The translations under genes and the position numbers were made by a program. Below the pieces are notes generated by a model. That model did not search any database. It was not told the origin of the DNA and was given only the letters and a program-made list of their open reading frames with translations. 64,000 nt of DNA from Platanthera guangdongensis (taxonomy: Eukaryota > Streptophyta > Magnoliopsida > Asparagales > Orchidaceae): the NCBI GenBank assembly GCA_039583875.1, contig CM077165.1, forward strand, positions 70,854,757 to 70,918,756. The letters are read 5' to 3'. Shown one piece after another: positions 44,173-54,683 of this stretch; the first letter of the stretch is position 1; the number at the start of each line of letters is the position of its first letter.

Positions 44173-46197
44173 ATGGCCCAAAACAAAGATTATGCTAGCA
44201 CCAGACCTCCAGTGTGCAATCTTTCCAAGTTTGCACTTTGGAAAGCAAGGATTAGACTTTACATGAATTCTATTGACGAAGATATTTTCAATTCTATTTT
44301 GACAGTGTGTCCAAGACCCCCAGAGAGCACAAGCACAAATGCTGTTCCACCTCCATCAGGAACAGATGCTGACATCAAAAAATGGAAAGTAGCTGATGCC
44401 AAGGCTATGAATATCCTAGCCCAGACAATGTCAGATGACATATTCCAAAAGGTAGCTGAATGCAACTCAGCCAAGGAGATTTGGGACAAGCTCTCAGAAA
44501 TTGTCTCAGGCTCAGCTGATGAGAGAAAGGATAGAAGATCCCATCTCATCTCCCAATATGAGAACTTCAAGAAGGGAGAGACTGAGTCAGTGGGAGACAT
44601 GTACAACAGATTGAGTCTAATTGTCAGTGAGCTAAGGACATTGGACAAAGAGATTTCTCTGACAGAACTTAATGACAAGATCCTAATGTGCTTCCCCAGC
44701 ACTTGGGACTCAAGAATCTGGCCAATTAAGGATGCCAGAAGTCTAAATGAGATCACCACTGAAGCCTTGTTGGGTAAGCTCAAATCTTATGAGCTACTCA
44801 TCAAGAATAGAGAGGAAGAACAGAAGGCTGCTTCACCAGCCACAAGGAAAGAGAAAACCATAGCCTTCAAGGCAACTGAGGATCTGCCTGAAGAAAAAGC
44901 TACAGGCAATGATGAACTTCTCAGCTTGTTGGCCAAAAGATTCTACAAGATGGCCAGAAAGGACTTCAGAAGAAGATCATACAAGGAGCAGGATAAGCCA
45001 AGGTATGACAAGTCCATTGGCAATAACAAAGACATTATCTGCTTTGGTTGCAGGAAACCAGGGCACATAGTTCCTGACTGTCCAGAGAACAAGAACAAGG
45101 ATAGAAGGGACAGAAAAGAAAGAAGAAAGGAGAAGGACCTCAAAAGGAATGGCAATAGCAAACCTTCTTCCAGCAAAAATAAGCATACAAGGAAAGGGTT
45201 TGTTGCTGAATCCTGGAGTGAGACAGAAGAGGAATCAGAAGCCTCATCCAGCTCCAGTGATGATGAGGATGATGCAGAAGAAAAGGAATTCTGCATGATG
45301 GCAATTAATGCCTCACAGCACAATTCAGAGGATGAAGAGTCAGAGTCAGACTCAGAAACTCAACCTGAAGAAGATCAGGTAATTAGTTCTTTTGATTTTA
45401 CTTCAGAAGATTTTAAATCTGAATTTAAAACACTGTGTTTAGACCTGCTAAAGTCTGAGAAAGAGATTATCTCTCTCAGAAATCAATTATCTGAACACAA
45501 TGGTTTAAAGTCAGAAAACCTCAAACTCTCTCAGGAGTTGGAGAACTGTAGGGAACAGATAGCTACACTGAAAAGTGAGCTCTCTGAGGCCAAGAAGCTT
45601 GAAGAATCCCTTAATGGGAGAAGCATCAAGCTGATGGACATCACAAGCACAGTGAACTCTAGATTCAACAGTACACTGGGCTTGGGTGCTTCATCCAGCC
45701 AACCTATAGTCCTAACAACTCCCATCAAGTTTATTTCTAGCAAGGGAAAGGGAGTTGTAGAGGTTGCTAGGAAAAATTCTGATCTGCCTCAGAAAACTAA
45801 GTCCCAGCAAAAATCGTCGAACGGAGATCGACGATCGCCGAATGAAGATCGACGATCGCCGAACGCAGCTCGACGATCTCAGGACAAATCGTCGAACGCA
45901 GATCGACGATCTCAGCCAAAGTCGTCGAACGCAGGTCGACGATCTCATATACCTGACCTCAGCCATAGTCGACCGTCGAACGGAGCTCGACGATCTGACC
46001 CAAGATCGTCGAACTCAGCTCCAAGATCGTCGAACAGAGGTCAGAACTCTGGAAACTTTTTCAAAGGCAAATCAAAATTGAATCCTAAGGGTTCTTCATC
46101 CCAAACCTTCAACCCTTATACTGAATGGATTTTACCTCCAAGGAGATATCATCCTGAAGGATATAAGAGTCAGCCAGGGATGTCTTTTCATTTCTGA
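44173..46197 (+). CDS. gag: Element F Gag (frameshifted at its last residues)
   Basis: The capsid/nucleocapsid polyprotein that forms the virus-like particle and packages element RNA. The start is the ATG at 44173 (MAQNKDYAST), shared with C and H. The N-terminal 230 residues form the copia gag domain. A CCHC zinc knuckle CFGCRKPGHIVPDC (45040-45081) binds RNA; a Ser/Glu/Asp-rich stretch (about 45200-45370), a coiled-coil-like stretch (about 45440-45640) and SSN-x-x-RRS repeats (45812-46037) follow. An extra C at about 46189 makes the frame end MSFHF-stop; otherwise it would run about 17 codons further, to the stop at 46247. Confidence 0.9.
   Translation: MAQNKDYASTRPPVCNLSKFALWKARIRLYMNSIDEDIFNSILTVCPRPPESTSTNAVPPPSGTDADIKKWKVADAKAMNILAQTMSDDIFQKVAECNSAKEIWDKLSEIVSGSADERKDRRSHLISQYENFKKGETESVGDMYNRLSLIVSELRTLDKEISLTELNDKILMCFPSTWDSRIWPIKDARSLNEITTEALLGKLKSYELLIKNREEEQKAASPATRKEKTIAFKATEDLPEEKATGNDELLSLLAKRFYKMARKDFRRRSYKEQDKPRYDKSIGNNKDIICFGCRKPGHIVPDCPENKNKDRRDRKERRKEKDLKRNGNSKPSSSKNKHTRKGFVAESWSETEEESEASSSSSDDEDDAEEKEFCMMAINASQHNSEDEESESDSETQPEEDQVISSFDFTSEDFKSEFKTLCLDLLKSEKEIISLRNQLSEHNGLKSENLKLSQELENCREQIATLKSELSEAKKLEESLNGRSIKLMDITSTVNSRFNSTLGLGASSSQPIVLTTPIKFISSKGKGVVEVARKNSDLPQKTKSQQKSSNGDRRSPNEDRRSPNAARRSQDKSSNADRRSQPKSSNAGRRSHIPDLSHSRPSNGARRSDPRSSNSAPRSSNRGQNSGNFFKGKSKLNPKGSSSQTFNPYTEWILPPRRYHPEGYKSQPGMSFHF
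45812..46037 (+). repeat. In-frame ATCGTCGA/TCGACGAT repeats in the F gag
   Basis: About ten ATCGTCGA half-sites pair with TCGACGAT, giving units near 24 nt that encode SSN-x-x-RRS octets (for example SSNADRRS). It is the same DNA motif as in the LTR, here kept in frame. The encoded stretch is Arg/Ser-rich and could bind RNA. Confidence 0.8.
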
Positions 46198-46225
46198 ATT
46201 TAGAGGTTATCAACCTAGGCCCAAG

Positions 46226-46265
46226 GTAAACTGGGTCAAAAACAAGTGAATTATTTCATGTGCAG
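46226..46265 (+). other. Gag-pol junction with stop, +1 frame change and intron-like ends
   Basis: A 40-nt segment starts AAG/GTAAAC and ends TGTGCAG/GTG. It contains the gag stop (TGA 46247-46249), and pol resumes in the +1 frame after it. H has the same layout (60424-60463, TAA). Removing 40 nt would join the frames, but 40 nt is shorter than usual plant introns; +1 frameshifting is an alternative. Confidence 0.4.
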
Positions 46266-49200
46266 GTGAAGACCTATCCAACATCTAACCAGCAATGGTA
46301 TTTGGATAGTGGGTGCTCTAAGCACATGACAGGGAATAAGGACAACCTCACATCCTTCAGAGCCAAGCTTGGACCCAAAGTTATCTTTGGTGATTCCAAC
46401 TTTGGACAAACTAAGGGATATGGTGCAGTACAGATTGGATCAGTAACCTTCAAGAAGGTAGCATATGTGGAAGGACTGAAGCACAACCTGATCAGCATCA
46501 GTCAGCTATGTGATGAAGGCTACCAGGTGACCTTCAGCAAAACCTTATGCAAAATCAAGTCAGAGGACAACACAACTGTGTTGACAGGTATAAGGAAAGG
46601 TAACATCTACTTAGTAGATTTTCTTTCAACTGATATAGATATTTGCCTGTTTAACTCAGTCTGTAGACCAAATGTGTTATGGCATAAGAGATTAGGACAC
46701 CTAAACCTTAGAACTATTGCTAGGCTATCCAAGGACAACCTTGTTAGAGGACTACCTTCTGGCCCCTACAAGAAGGAAGGACTCTGCAAGGCTTGTCAAT
46801 TAGGCAAGCAAACTAAAAACAGTTTTAAGTCACTTAATAAGAGTGATTCACCTAGGATATTGTATCTGTTACACATGGATCTATTTGGACCCATCACAGT
46901 ACAAAGCCTAGGAGGGAAATCTTACACTTTAGTAGTTGTAGATGACTTCTCTAGATTCACTTGGGTGTTCTTTCTAAGGAAGAAGTCTGATAACTTTAAG
47001 TGTCTGACAGAGTTTCTCAAATGTATACAGATTGAGTTCAATACTCACATTGCCCTGATCAGAAGTGATCATGGGACAGAGTTTGATTCTCTTCTTATGC
47101 AAGAGTTCTGTCAGAGTGAAGGGATCAGGCATACTTTCTCAGCTCCTAGAACTCCTCAACAAAATGGGGTAGCTGAAAGGAAAAATAGAACCCTTATTGA
47201 ATCTGCCACTACATTGTTGTCAGATGCTCATCTACCTCTATCCTTTTGGGCAGAGGCAGTGAACACCTCCAACTATGTACTGAACAGAAGTCTGATACAT
47301 AAACTGAAGGGAAAGACTCCCTATGAATTACTCAAAGGGAAGAAACCTAAAGTTGACTATTTCAGAATTTTTGGTTGCATTTGCTATATTCACAATAATG
47401 ACAAGAAATACTTAGCAAAATTTCAAGCCAAAGCTGATGAAGGAGTGTTTCTGGGATACTCCATGATCAGCAAGGCCTATAGGGTCTATAATAAATCATC
47501 TTTGAAAATTGAGGAATATGTTCACATTTCTTTTGATGAAACGAACATGTCTTTCAAGGAGAAGATTTCTTCTACCATAGAACCTTTGCAGGAACACTCT
47601 CTAGTTGAAGATATGAACAAGCTACAGGTTGCTCAAGAGGATGAAAGCAGTGAAGATGAAAACAATGCTCAACATATTGAACCACCACTTGAAGAGCCAG
47701 TTGTTGTACCACAAGAGAAAACAACAACACAGGTTGGTGAACAATCAACACCCCCTGTTGATCTAGTAACATCAAGAGACCATCCAATTACCCAAATAAT
47801 TGGAGAACTCTCAGCTGGTGTGCAAACCAGAAATCAGGTCAACCAAAACCTGTTGCACACCTGCTTCCTTTCTCAAATTGAACCTCAGTCCATTCAAGAT
47901 GCAGAGCAAGATCCACACTGGATCATTGCAATGCAAGAGGAGTTGCATCAATTTGAGAGGAACAAAGTATGGGAACTAGTGCCAAAGCCAAAGGATCATT
48001 CCATTGTTGGAACAAAATGGGTATTCAGAAATAAACTGGATGATCAAGGAGTAATAATAAGGAACAAGGCAAGGCTAGTTGCCCAGGGATATTCTCAAGA
48101 AGAAGGAATTGACTACGACCAGACTTTTGCACCTGTTGCAAGATTAGAAGCCATCAGGATATTTTTAGCTTATGCAGCTCACAAAGGTTTCAAAGTCTAT
48201 CAGATGGATGTCAAAAGTGCTTTCTTGAATGGAGACATCAAAGAGGAAGTCTATGTCAGACAACCTCCAGGTTTTATCTCTCCAACTTACCCTGATTATG
48301 TTTTTAGACTAAATAAAGCATTATATGGTCTCAAGCAAGCTCCTAGAGCATGGTATGAGACCTTAGCATGCTTTCTCTTGGAAAATAGTTTTATAAGGGG
48401 TAGAGTAGACCAAACTCTTTTTATTAGAACCCATAAGTCCCATACCCTACTAGTACAAATTTATGTAGACGATATCATTTTTGGTTCTACTGACTCAAAA
48501 TTGTGCAGAAGGTTTTCTAACCTGATGCATTCTAAATTTGAGATGAGTAGCATGGGTGAGCTATCCTTCTTTCTAGGATTCCAAGTCAAGCAACATGCTG
48601 AAGGCATCTTTATTTCTCAAAACAAATATGCTAATGAACTGGTTAAGAAATTTGGTATGTCTGAGGCATCTTGTATGAAAACACCCATGCCTACCAATGC
48701 TGTACTGGATGCTGATGAACATGGGAAACCTGTTGATCAGACAACATATAGAGCAATGATTGGCTCTTTACTGTATCTTACAGCTAGTAGACCAGATATA
48801 ATGTTTGCTACATGCATATGTGCTAGGTTCCAAGTAAGTCCTAGAGAGTCACACCTAACATTAGTAAAGAGGATTCTCAGGTATGTTAAAAGTTGTCCAA
48901 ATCTAGGTCTCTGGTATCCAAAAGATTCAGCATTTGATTTAACTGGATTCTCTGATGCTGATTATGCTGGATGCAGAATTGACAGGAAAAGCACCAGTGG
49001 AACTTGTCAGTTCCTTGGTGACAGACTTGTCTCTTGGTTTTGTAAGAAACAAACATCTGTGTCAACCTCAACTGCTGAAGCTGAATATATGGCTGCAGGC
49101 AGTTGTTGTTCACAAATATTGTGGATTCAAAACCAACTCCTAGACTATGGTTACAACTTAGAGAAGTCAAAAATCTTTTGTGACAATACAAGTGCTATTT

Positions 49201-49415
49201 CTATAGCTCAAAATCCAGTCCTCCATAGTAGGACAAAACACATAGAGATTAGGCATCATTTCTTAAGGGACAATGTTGAAAAGAATAAAATTGAATTGCA
49301 ATATATCCCAACTGATTTACAAAGGGGAGATATTTTCACCAAGCCTTTGGATGAAAAGAAACACACCTTCTTCCTAAATCAGTTAGGAATGTTAGATGGA
49401 GGAAGTCTTAAATAA
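46260..49415 (+). CDS. pol: Element F Pol: protease, integrase, RT, RNase H
   Basis: An intact 1,051-codon frame; no ATG marks the start, as expected for a product made by fusion to Gag. Aspartic protease: DSGCS at residues 16-20. Integrase: HKRLGHL near 142, CKACQLGK near 186, catalytic D207, D270 and E306 (35 residues between the last two). [12 protein letters not shown] with D650, [12 protein letters not shown] near 688-699, YVDD at 735-738. RNase H: SDADYAG near 880, TAEAEYMA and the [13 protein letters not shown] box towards the end. It ends MLDGGSLK. All key residues are present, so F could encode active enzymes if Gag-Pol is made. Confidence 0.93.
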   Translation: MQVKTYPTSNQQWYLDSGCSKHMTGNKDNLTSFRAKLGPKVIFGDSNFGQTKGYGAVQIGSVTFKKVAYVEGLKHNLISISQLCDEGYQVTFSKTLCKIKSEDNTTVLTGIRKGNIYLVDFLSTDIDICLFNSVCRPNVLWHKRLGHLNLRTIARLSKDNLVRGLPSGPYKKEGLCKACQLGKQTKNSFKSLNKSDSPRILYLLHMDLFGPITVQSLGGKSYTLVVVDDFSRFTWVFFLRKKSDNFKCLTEFLKCIQIEFNTHIALIRSDHGTEFDSLLMQEFCQSEGIRHTFSAPRTPQQNGVAERKNRTLIESATTLLSDAHLPLSFWAEAVNTSNYVLNRSLIHKLKGKTPYELLKGKKPKVDYFRIFGCICYIHNNDKKYLAKFQAKADEGVFLGYSMISKAYRVYNKSSLKIEEYVHISFDETNMSFKEKISSTIEPLQEHSLVEDMNKLQVAQEDESSEDENNAQHIEPPLEEPVVVPQEKTTTQVGEQSTPPVDLVTSRDHPITQIIGELSAGVQTRNQVNQNLLHTCFLSQIEPQSIQDAEQDPHWIIAMQEELHQFERNKVWELVPKPKDHSIVGTKWVFRNKLDDQGVIIRNKARLVAQGYSQEEGIDYDQTFAPVARLEAIRIFLAYAAHKGFKVYQMDVKSAFLNGDIKEEVYVRQPPGFISPTYPDYVFRLNKALYGLKQAPRAWYETLACFLLENSFIRGRVDQTLFIRTHKSHTLLVQIYVDDIIFGSTDSKLCRRFSNLMHSKFEMSSMGELSFFLGFQVKQHAEGIFISQNKYANELVKKFGMSEASCMKTPMPTNAVLDADEHGKPVDQTTYRAMIGSLLYLTASRPDIMFATCICARFQVSPRESHLTLVKRILRYVKSCPNLGLWYPKDSAFDLTGFSDADYAGCRIDRKSTSGTCQFLGDRLVSWFCKKQTSVSTSTAEAEYMAAGSCCSQILWIQNQLLDYGYNLEKSKIFCDNTSAISIAQNPVLHSRTKHIEIRHHFLRDNVEKNKIELQYIPTDLQRGDIFTKPLDEKKHTFFLNQLGMLDGGSLK

Positions 49416-49789
49416 TCTCCAAGATTTTGAAAGCTAAAAATTGACCAAGACTAGGCAAAAATTCTGATTTTTCTTAGTGTCTAGAATTTTTCTGATCTCT
49501 GAACTGCGCTCGACGATTTCCACACAGATCGTCGAACGGAGATCGACGATTTCCAGAATCGTCGAACTGAGTTCAGCGCCTCTCAGATAGTATGAACTAT
49601 CTCTTCCGGTCAACGATCGTCGAACGGCGCTCGACGATTATGTTCACTGAACGATCGTCGAACGGAGCTCGACGCCTTCCAAGATCGTCGAACGGAGATC
49701 GACGATGTTGGAGTCTCTTCAGATTCCTTTAGAAGCCTCGATCGTCGAACTGAGTTCAACGATCTTTCCAATTCTGCGTCGAACCCTAA

Positions 49790-49796
49790 TATAAAA
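49790..49796 (+). promoter_or_regulatory. TATA box upstream of the F third ORF
   Basis: TATAAAA in CCCTAATATAAAACTC, conserved in C (10759-10765) and H (63990-63996). A start site about 30 bp downstream would give a leader of roughly 85-90 nt. Confidence 0.5.
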
Positions 49797-49879
49797 CTCA
49801 TTTTTCGCCGTCTTTCTCTCTTGCGCTTTCAATTTCTCTGCAAGAATCTTTCTTCCCTCCAAACAGTTCTACGCTTGGT

Positions 49880-49904
49880 CGTTTTGTTTGTTGAATCTTT
49901 GCAG
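49880..49904 (+). promoter_or_regulatory. 3' splice-acceptor-like site before the F third ORF
   Basis: A T-rich stretch ending TCTTTGCAG/GTACA directly before ATG 49910; the C copy has TTTTTGCAG/GTAATC before its ATG. A spliced subgenomic mRNA is an alternative to an internal promoter. Confidence 0.4.
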
Positions 49905-49909
49905 GTACA

Positions 49910-52900
49910 ATGGCTGTATCAGTTGCAGTTCTAGCCGCCATGAAGTTCGATGCAGGCTTCGACATTGATATGGAATCATTCAGCACTACTGACCAAGTTT
50001 TCCAAGATATTCTGAGCTTATTCAAGGATCAGAACTTGTCTGCCCTCATGACCACCAGGATAAAGCTGGCCTCAGATGAAATCAAGGAATGGGTTTACTC
50101 TGCTCACCACCAAGACAACAACACAATAGTTGGGTCCATTGCTGGAACTCAGGTACCTCTGACCCCCACCATTCTAACAGAGGTTTTTGGACTGAGAAAT
50201 GGAGATGATACTGCTGAATTATCTGGAGAGGAGTTTTCTGACATACTTGCCAGGATGGGTCATCCTGAGAGAAACCCTAGCAAGTTATTCAAAAGGAACT
50301 TGTCTGTTGAGTACAGGTTCCTAGCAGATGTTGTAGGAAAAGTGCTGTTGGCAAAACACTCTGCACATGACACTATCTCCAGACATCAGCTCTGCCTCAT
50401 GGGAGCTCTGGTAGATAAGAAAAGTTTGAACTGGGGAGAGGTCTTCTTTGACCTAATAAAGAAGAAAATAAACAAAAGCTTTGTTAATTTTGGAAGGATT
50501 ATTGGAGTCTTCCTGCAAACAAGGTGCCCTACCTTGCTGGTCTCCTCTAGAGTGCACATCAATGCCTCCAAGAGACTTACCTGTGCCCTCTTTGGCAAGT
50601 GGGACAGGCAGATAAGCAAGCCAAGCAGGCCCTCCTCTAGTGCTCCTTCAGGCACCAGGACTCACAGAGTCACTCTCCTACAGGTCTCTGCTCCTGCAGA
50701 AGACCTGGCTGTTGCTGTTGCTGCCTCTTCTCCTCCTCCAATTCCAACCCTACCTCTTCCATCCACCATTCCTGCTTCATCCCCCATTACCATCTCTAGC
50801 CCCTCTCCAACATCAATTCCATCTCCAGCCACCATTTCATCACCTCCAGTAGACCAATTCCACCCATTGTTCTCATATCCACCACCAGATGTCACTTCTT
50901 CCCCATCCATACCATCCTTCACCCTTCTGGATGACTCCTACATGGATGATTCCCCCTCATCTCCTCCAGAATTACCCTCCTCCTCAACCTCATTCCAAGA
51001 TCTCCTCCACCATATCATTGACCAACCAACTTTCACCCCATCCACATCCATCCCCTTGTCCTTCATATCCACCATCCCCACACCTCAGCCATCCATCCCT
51101 CCACTCTCCAGCCCTCCACTTCCAGCATCCTCAGCTATCCATACTCCATCTACCTCTGCTCCTATTCTTGAGCAAGTAGACCTCTCAGCCCTAGCTGACA
51201 AGTTGTATGAGCTAATTGCCCCCAGGCTCTCTCTGCTCTTAGAGACCTCTTTGGCTCCTCTACAACTGTCAGTGGCAGCTCTCTCTACCAGGCTTTCCTC
51301 CCTCATTCCTCAGGCAGCACCTCCAGTAGTGTGCCTTGATACAGATGTATCTGCATCTAGGCAGGGGGAGATGCCATATGAAGCAAGCCTTCATGCTATT
51401 GCTGCTGCTGTCTCTGCTCCTGCTGTTGATGATACTACTGCTGCTGCTGAGATTTCTATTTCTGCTGCTTCTGCTCTTGCTGCTGTGCCTCCTACTCCAG
51501 TTCTGGAAATAGACCTACAGTCTTTGCTTTCTGCCTTTGACCCTGCCTTCTTCAGCTATCTCCCAGGAGTTAATGCTGTCCAGCCCTCAGAAGACCTATC
51601 TAAGGCACTGGTGCCTTTCTCTGGCTGTGACCCCAGCATTATTTCTTCTTTTGCACACTCAGTGATTGCTGCTGCTGCTGTTGAAGAAAAGACTGCATCT
51701 GCTTCTGAAACTGTTTTTGCTGCTGCTGAAAATGTTCTCACTGCTGCTGAAATCCCAATTATTCCTGATGAGCCAACATCCAAGGATTTTCTGATGTCAG
51801 AGGCCACTGTTTTTGAGCCTGCTGCAGTTTTTGATGTTGCTGAAATTTCTGCTGATAGTGAGACTGTTACAATTACTGCTACTGTCACTACTCCAGCTTC
51901 TATTGCTCCTTCTGTTGCTCCATCTGTTGCTCCATCTGCTGCCCCATCTGCTGTTGTCCCTGCTGCTGCTACTTCTGCCTCTGCCTCATCTGCTGCTGTT
52001 CAGTTGAAGAAAGAATTGATGAAGAAAATAGATGCTATATATGATGACCAGAGTTCCGAGTCTGATGAATTCAAAACAGACTCTGATGATTCAGCTGCTA
52101 CTATTGCAAGGAAAAGGAAAGCTAGGAGCAAGGCAATGAAAAGGGTGCCTCCTGCAAAAGTCAAGGATAATAATGATATACCTTATTATATTCTGCATAA
52201 CTGCCAAATTACTGAACATTGGATGCAGTATTCCAAAAACCAGTTGAATGCAATGAAGAAGAAGAGAAAGTATGAGAAGGGCTCCTCCCAGTTCCAGCAC
52301 CCTCATCCTCCTCCACCACCTCCTCCTGATGCAGGTGCAGGTGGCAGCTCTGCAAGTCAAGCCCCAGCTAGAAGCCAGGCTCCCTATCAACCCCATGCCA
52401 GATCCTATCAAAGGGAAAGCCAATCTAGGGGTTCTTATTCTAGGAGAGGAGGATACAGGGGTAGTCAAAGAGATATTCAGGTTTATTCTAAAGGGCACTC
52501 CAGGTAGCACCCATACTCCAGGGGAGGACATGTTTCATCTGATACTACTTCTGGTCCATTCCCCTACAAGCTAAGAGAGACAGTGTCTGCTAGGCCTCCT
52601 CAAGACAATTCTTCCAACAGGTATGAGCCACTTGTACCATTTGAGGACCCTGAGAAGAATCCAGTTGCTTGGACTGCTAGGATGAAGGAGTTGGCTGCAT
52701 TAGACCAGATAAAGAAAGCCAAAGAACAAGGGCTAGACACTTCCAATATTTCTATAATGTCAGAGCAGAGACAGAAGGAACTAGAGAAATATGCTTCCAG
52801 CAAATTCTTTGATGCAGACAGATATATGGAATTGCATCCTGCTGCTGTGGTTCCCAGGACTTCAAAGCAAACTTACTTGGGTGCAGCAGATGACACCAGA

Positions 52901-52966
52901 TCCAACAAGAAAGCCCAAAATCCAAACAGAGAAATCAAGATGGTTAAAGGCAAAGAGAAGAAGTGA
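49910..52966 (+). CDS. Element F third ORF (SIRE-type extra ORF) with one TAG
   Basis: A frame of 1,018 codons interrupted once by TAG at 52505-52507, where C has CAA. Residues 1-235: a conserved folded-looking domain with alternating helices, possibly related to a plant transposon-associated domain (not tested). About 235-430: Pro/Ser/Thr-rich. About 425-465: amphipathic helix (LYELIAPRLSLLLETSLAPL). About 490-690: Ala/Val-rich. About 733-745: basic RKRKARSKAMKR, nuclear-signal-like. About 800-855: poly-Pro then RG/SR-rich (SRRGGYRGSQ). C-terminus charged. No clear signal peptide or transmembrane helix. Role unknown; RNA or chromatin binding seems likelier than membrane fusion. Confidence 0.8.
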
Positions 52967-53138
52967 TTTTGTAAGGTGACAATCTTTGGATTTTCTGACT
53001 GCTATCTCGATGCCATATGCATATATATATATATATCTCTGTGATGTTTCTGCATGTCTAGCTGCTGTTGTTTTTATGCTTTTCTGATTATATGTTGTTA
53101 TTTGAATTTCCAAAGTCTGTAAATAGTAATCCTAACCC
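52967..53138 (+). other. 3' untranslated region of element F
   Basis: Non-coding, with a short (AT)n run near 53020-53036; leads to the PPT. Confidence 0.6.
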
Positions 53139-53152
53139 AAATAGGGGGAGAT
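53139..53152 (+). other. Polypurine tract of element F
   Basis: AAATAGGGGGAGAT directly before the LTR start at 53153; identical to the C tract. Confidence 0.9.
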
Positions 53153-54678
53153 TGTTGGAACACCCTATTACTAATTTGGGTCAGGATCATTATGTCTCTA
53201 GGAACCTTTGTTTGACCTTCTGTATAGCTTAATAGGTCAATTAGAATTGAGTCTATGGGTTAGAAGTCTAGGATTGGAAGCTGCCCTGAAGACCAAGTTT
53301 TTCTGTCTGGAGACTAAGTCTGATCGTCGAGCTCAGCACGACGATTCGTCGAACTCAGATCGACGATTGTCGAGCTCAACTTCGGCAGATCGTCGACCTC
53401 CACTCGACGATCGCTGAGCTCAACTTTATAATATCGTCGAACTCCATTCGACGATCGGTGAGCTCAGTTCGACGATTTTGACTCTGCATTGGATCTTTAT
53501 CTCTGAGCTCAGTTCGACGATCTTTGAGCTCAGATCGATGATTATTTTGCTGCTTGAGTTTTCCAGTTAGCTGAGCTCAGATCGACGATAGCAGAGCTCA
53601 GTTTGACGATTTCAGTTAACTTCCAGAATTGAAATTCAAATCAGACAGGAGTTATTCTGCAATTAATTCAGAGATTTGCTAGCCGTTTTCATTTATTTCT
53701 GGACCAAGTTTCAAGGGATCTTCCAAGGAATAATTCTGTGGACTTTCCTCTAGAAGAGTTTTTGCAATTAAGGATGCAATCAATGCAGACCAACGGCTAT
53801 CTTTGACAGAGAATGATATTCTATTCTGGAACAGAGAATAAAAGACAGAATGTTTTTGAATCAATATAGATGATATACAAAGATTAACAAGGAGAGAATA
53901 CACAATACAGATTATAGAGACTCTTTCAAAATCTTCTGTCAAAAAGAATTCTGAAGAACACTCATCAAGAGATCAAGCTTTCAAAAATCTTCTGATCTCT
54001 TCATCTTTCAAAGTGTTCAAGGCCAACATCATTTCAAGACTCCAGACACTCAACATTTCAGCCATTGCTGAAATCATCTATTGCTGGAGTTCTACCTTTG
54101 AAGGCCTATCACCCTCAAGCAAAGCTTTTCTTCCTGAAGATTTCAAGGATTCAGGGGGAGCTTTGACATCAATCCACATAGTCTTCTCAGTTGTTTGAGA
54201 AAGAGAAGACTGCCATCACTCTCTCACCCCCACTCTGTAAAGGGTTTCTTAAACTCCCTTCAAAAGTTTGAATCTGGTTTTTGAGCACCTTGTCAAAAGC
54301 TCATTGGTGGCAAGACACCTGATCAAAAAATCTGCTTTGGTTTTTGAGCACCTTATCAAAAGCTCATTGGTGCCCAGGACACCTGATCAACTCATCCTGC
54401 AGTGGATTCCTACCTAGGGTGGTAGAAGAGTGGATGTACCAAAGTTTGGGGAACCACTATATTTCCTTGTGTCCTCTGGCTCTACTTGTTTACTTTTTGT
54501 TTCTGGCCTTGATTTGTCTGTGCTTAGTTTTTGCATAGTTTAGTTCTGTGATTAGATTTATATTTGCTTCCCTGTTCACACTTATTACAACAATTGTTGT
54601 AAAAGTTTTTAAAAGTACTAAAACACCATATACTCTATTCACCCCCTCTAGAGTATATCAGATCTAGTTGCACTTTCA
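53153..54678 (+). repeat. 3' LTR of element F
   Basis: 1,526 bp, pair of 42514-44040, with the same array (about 53322-53612) and AATAAAAG box. It ends TTGCACTTTCA next to TSD GATTA. Confidence 0.93.
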
Positions 54679-54683
54679 GATTA
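54679..54683. repeat. Right target-site duplication of element F (GATTA)
   Basis: Matches 42509-42513. Confidence 0.92.

Larger units (their letters stand above)
49416..49909 (+). promoter_or_regulatory. Element F pol-ORF3 spacer: TCGACGAT array, TATA box, leader
   Basis: A non-coding stretch with TCGACGAT/ATCGTCGA units at about 49507-49765, then TATAAAA at 49790-49796, then a pyrimidine-rich leader and the ORF3 ATG 114 bp after the TATA box. C has the same order and spacing, and H shares the array and TATA before the window ends. The layout mirrors that in the LTR (array then TATA-like box) and suggests an internal promoter for ORF3; no transcript evidence is available here. Confidence 0.5.
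42514..54678 (+). mobile_element. Element F: nearly intact SIRE/Maximus-like Ty1/copia element with third ORF
   Basis: 12,165 bp: LTR 42514-44040, PBS 44043, gag 44173-46197, pol 46260-49415, spacer with TATA, ORF3 49910-52966, PPT 53139, LTR 53153-54678. TSD GATTA is exact. The LTRs are nearly identical in the stretches I compared. Defects visible are a one-base insertion near 46189 at the end of gag and a TAG at 52505-52507 in ORF3. Pol is intact over 1,051 codons with all catalytic residues, so this insertion is recent. Confidence 0.95.
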
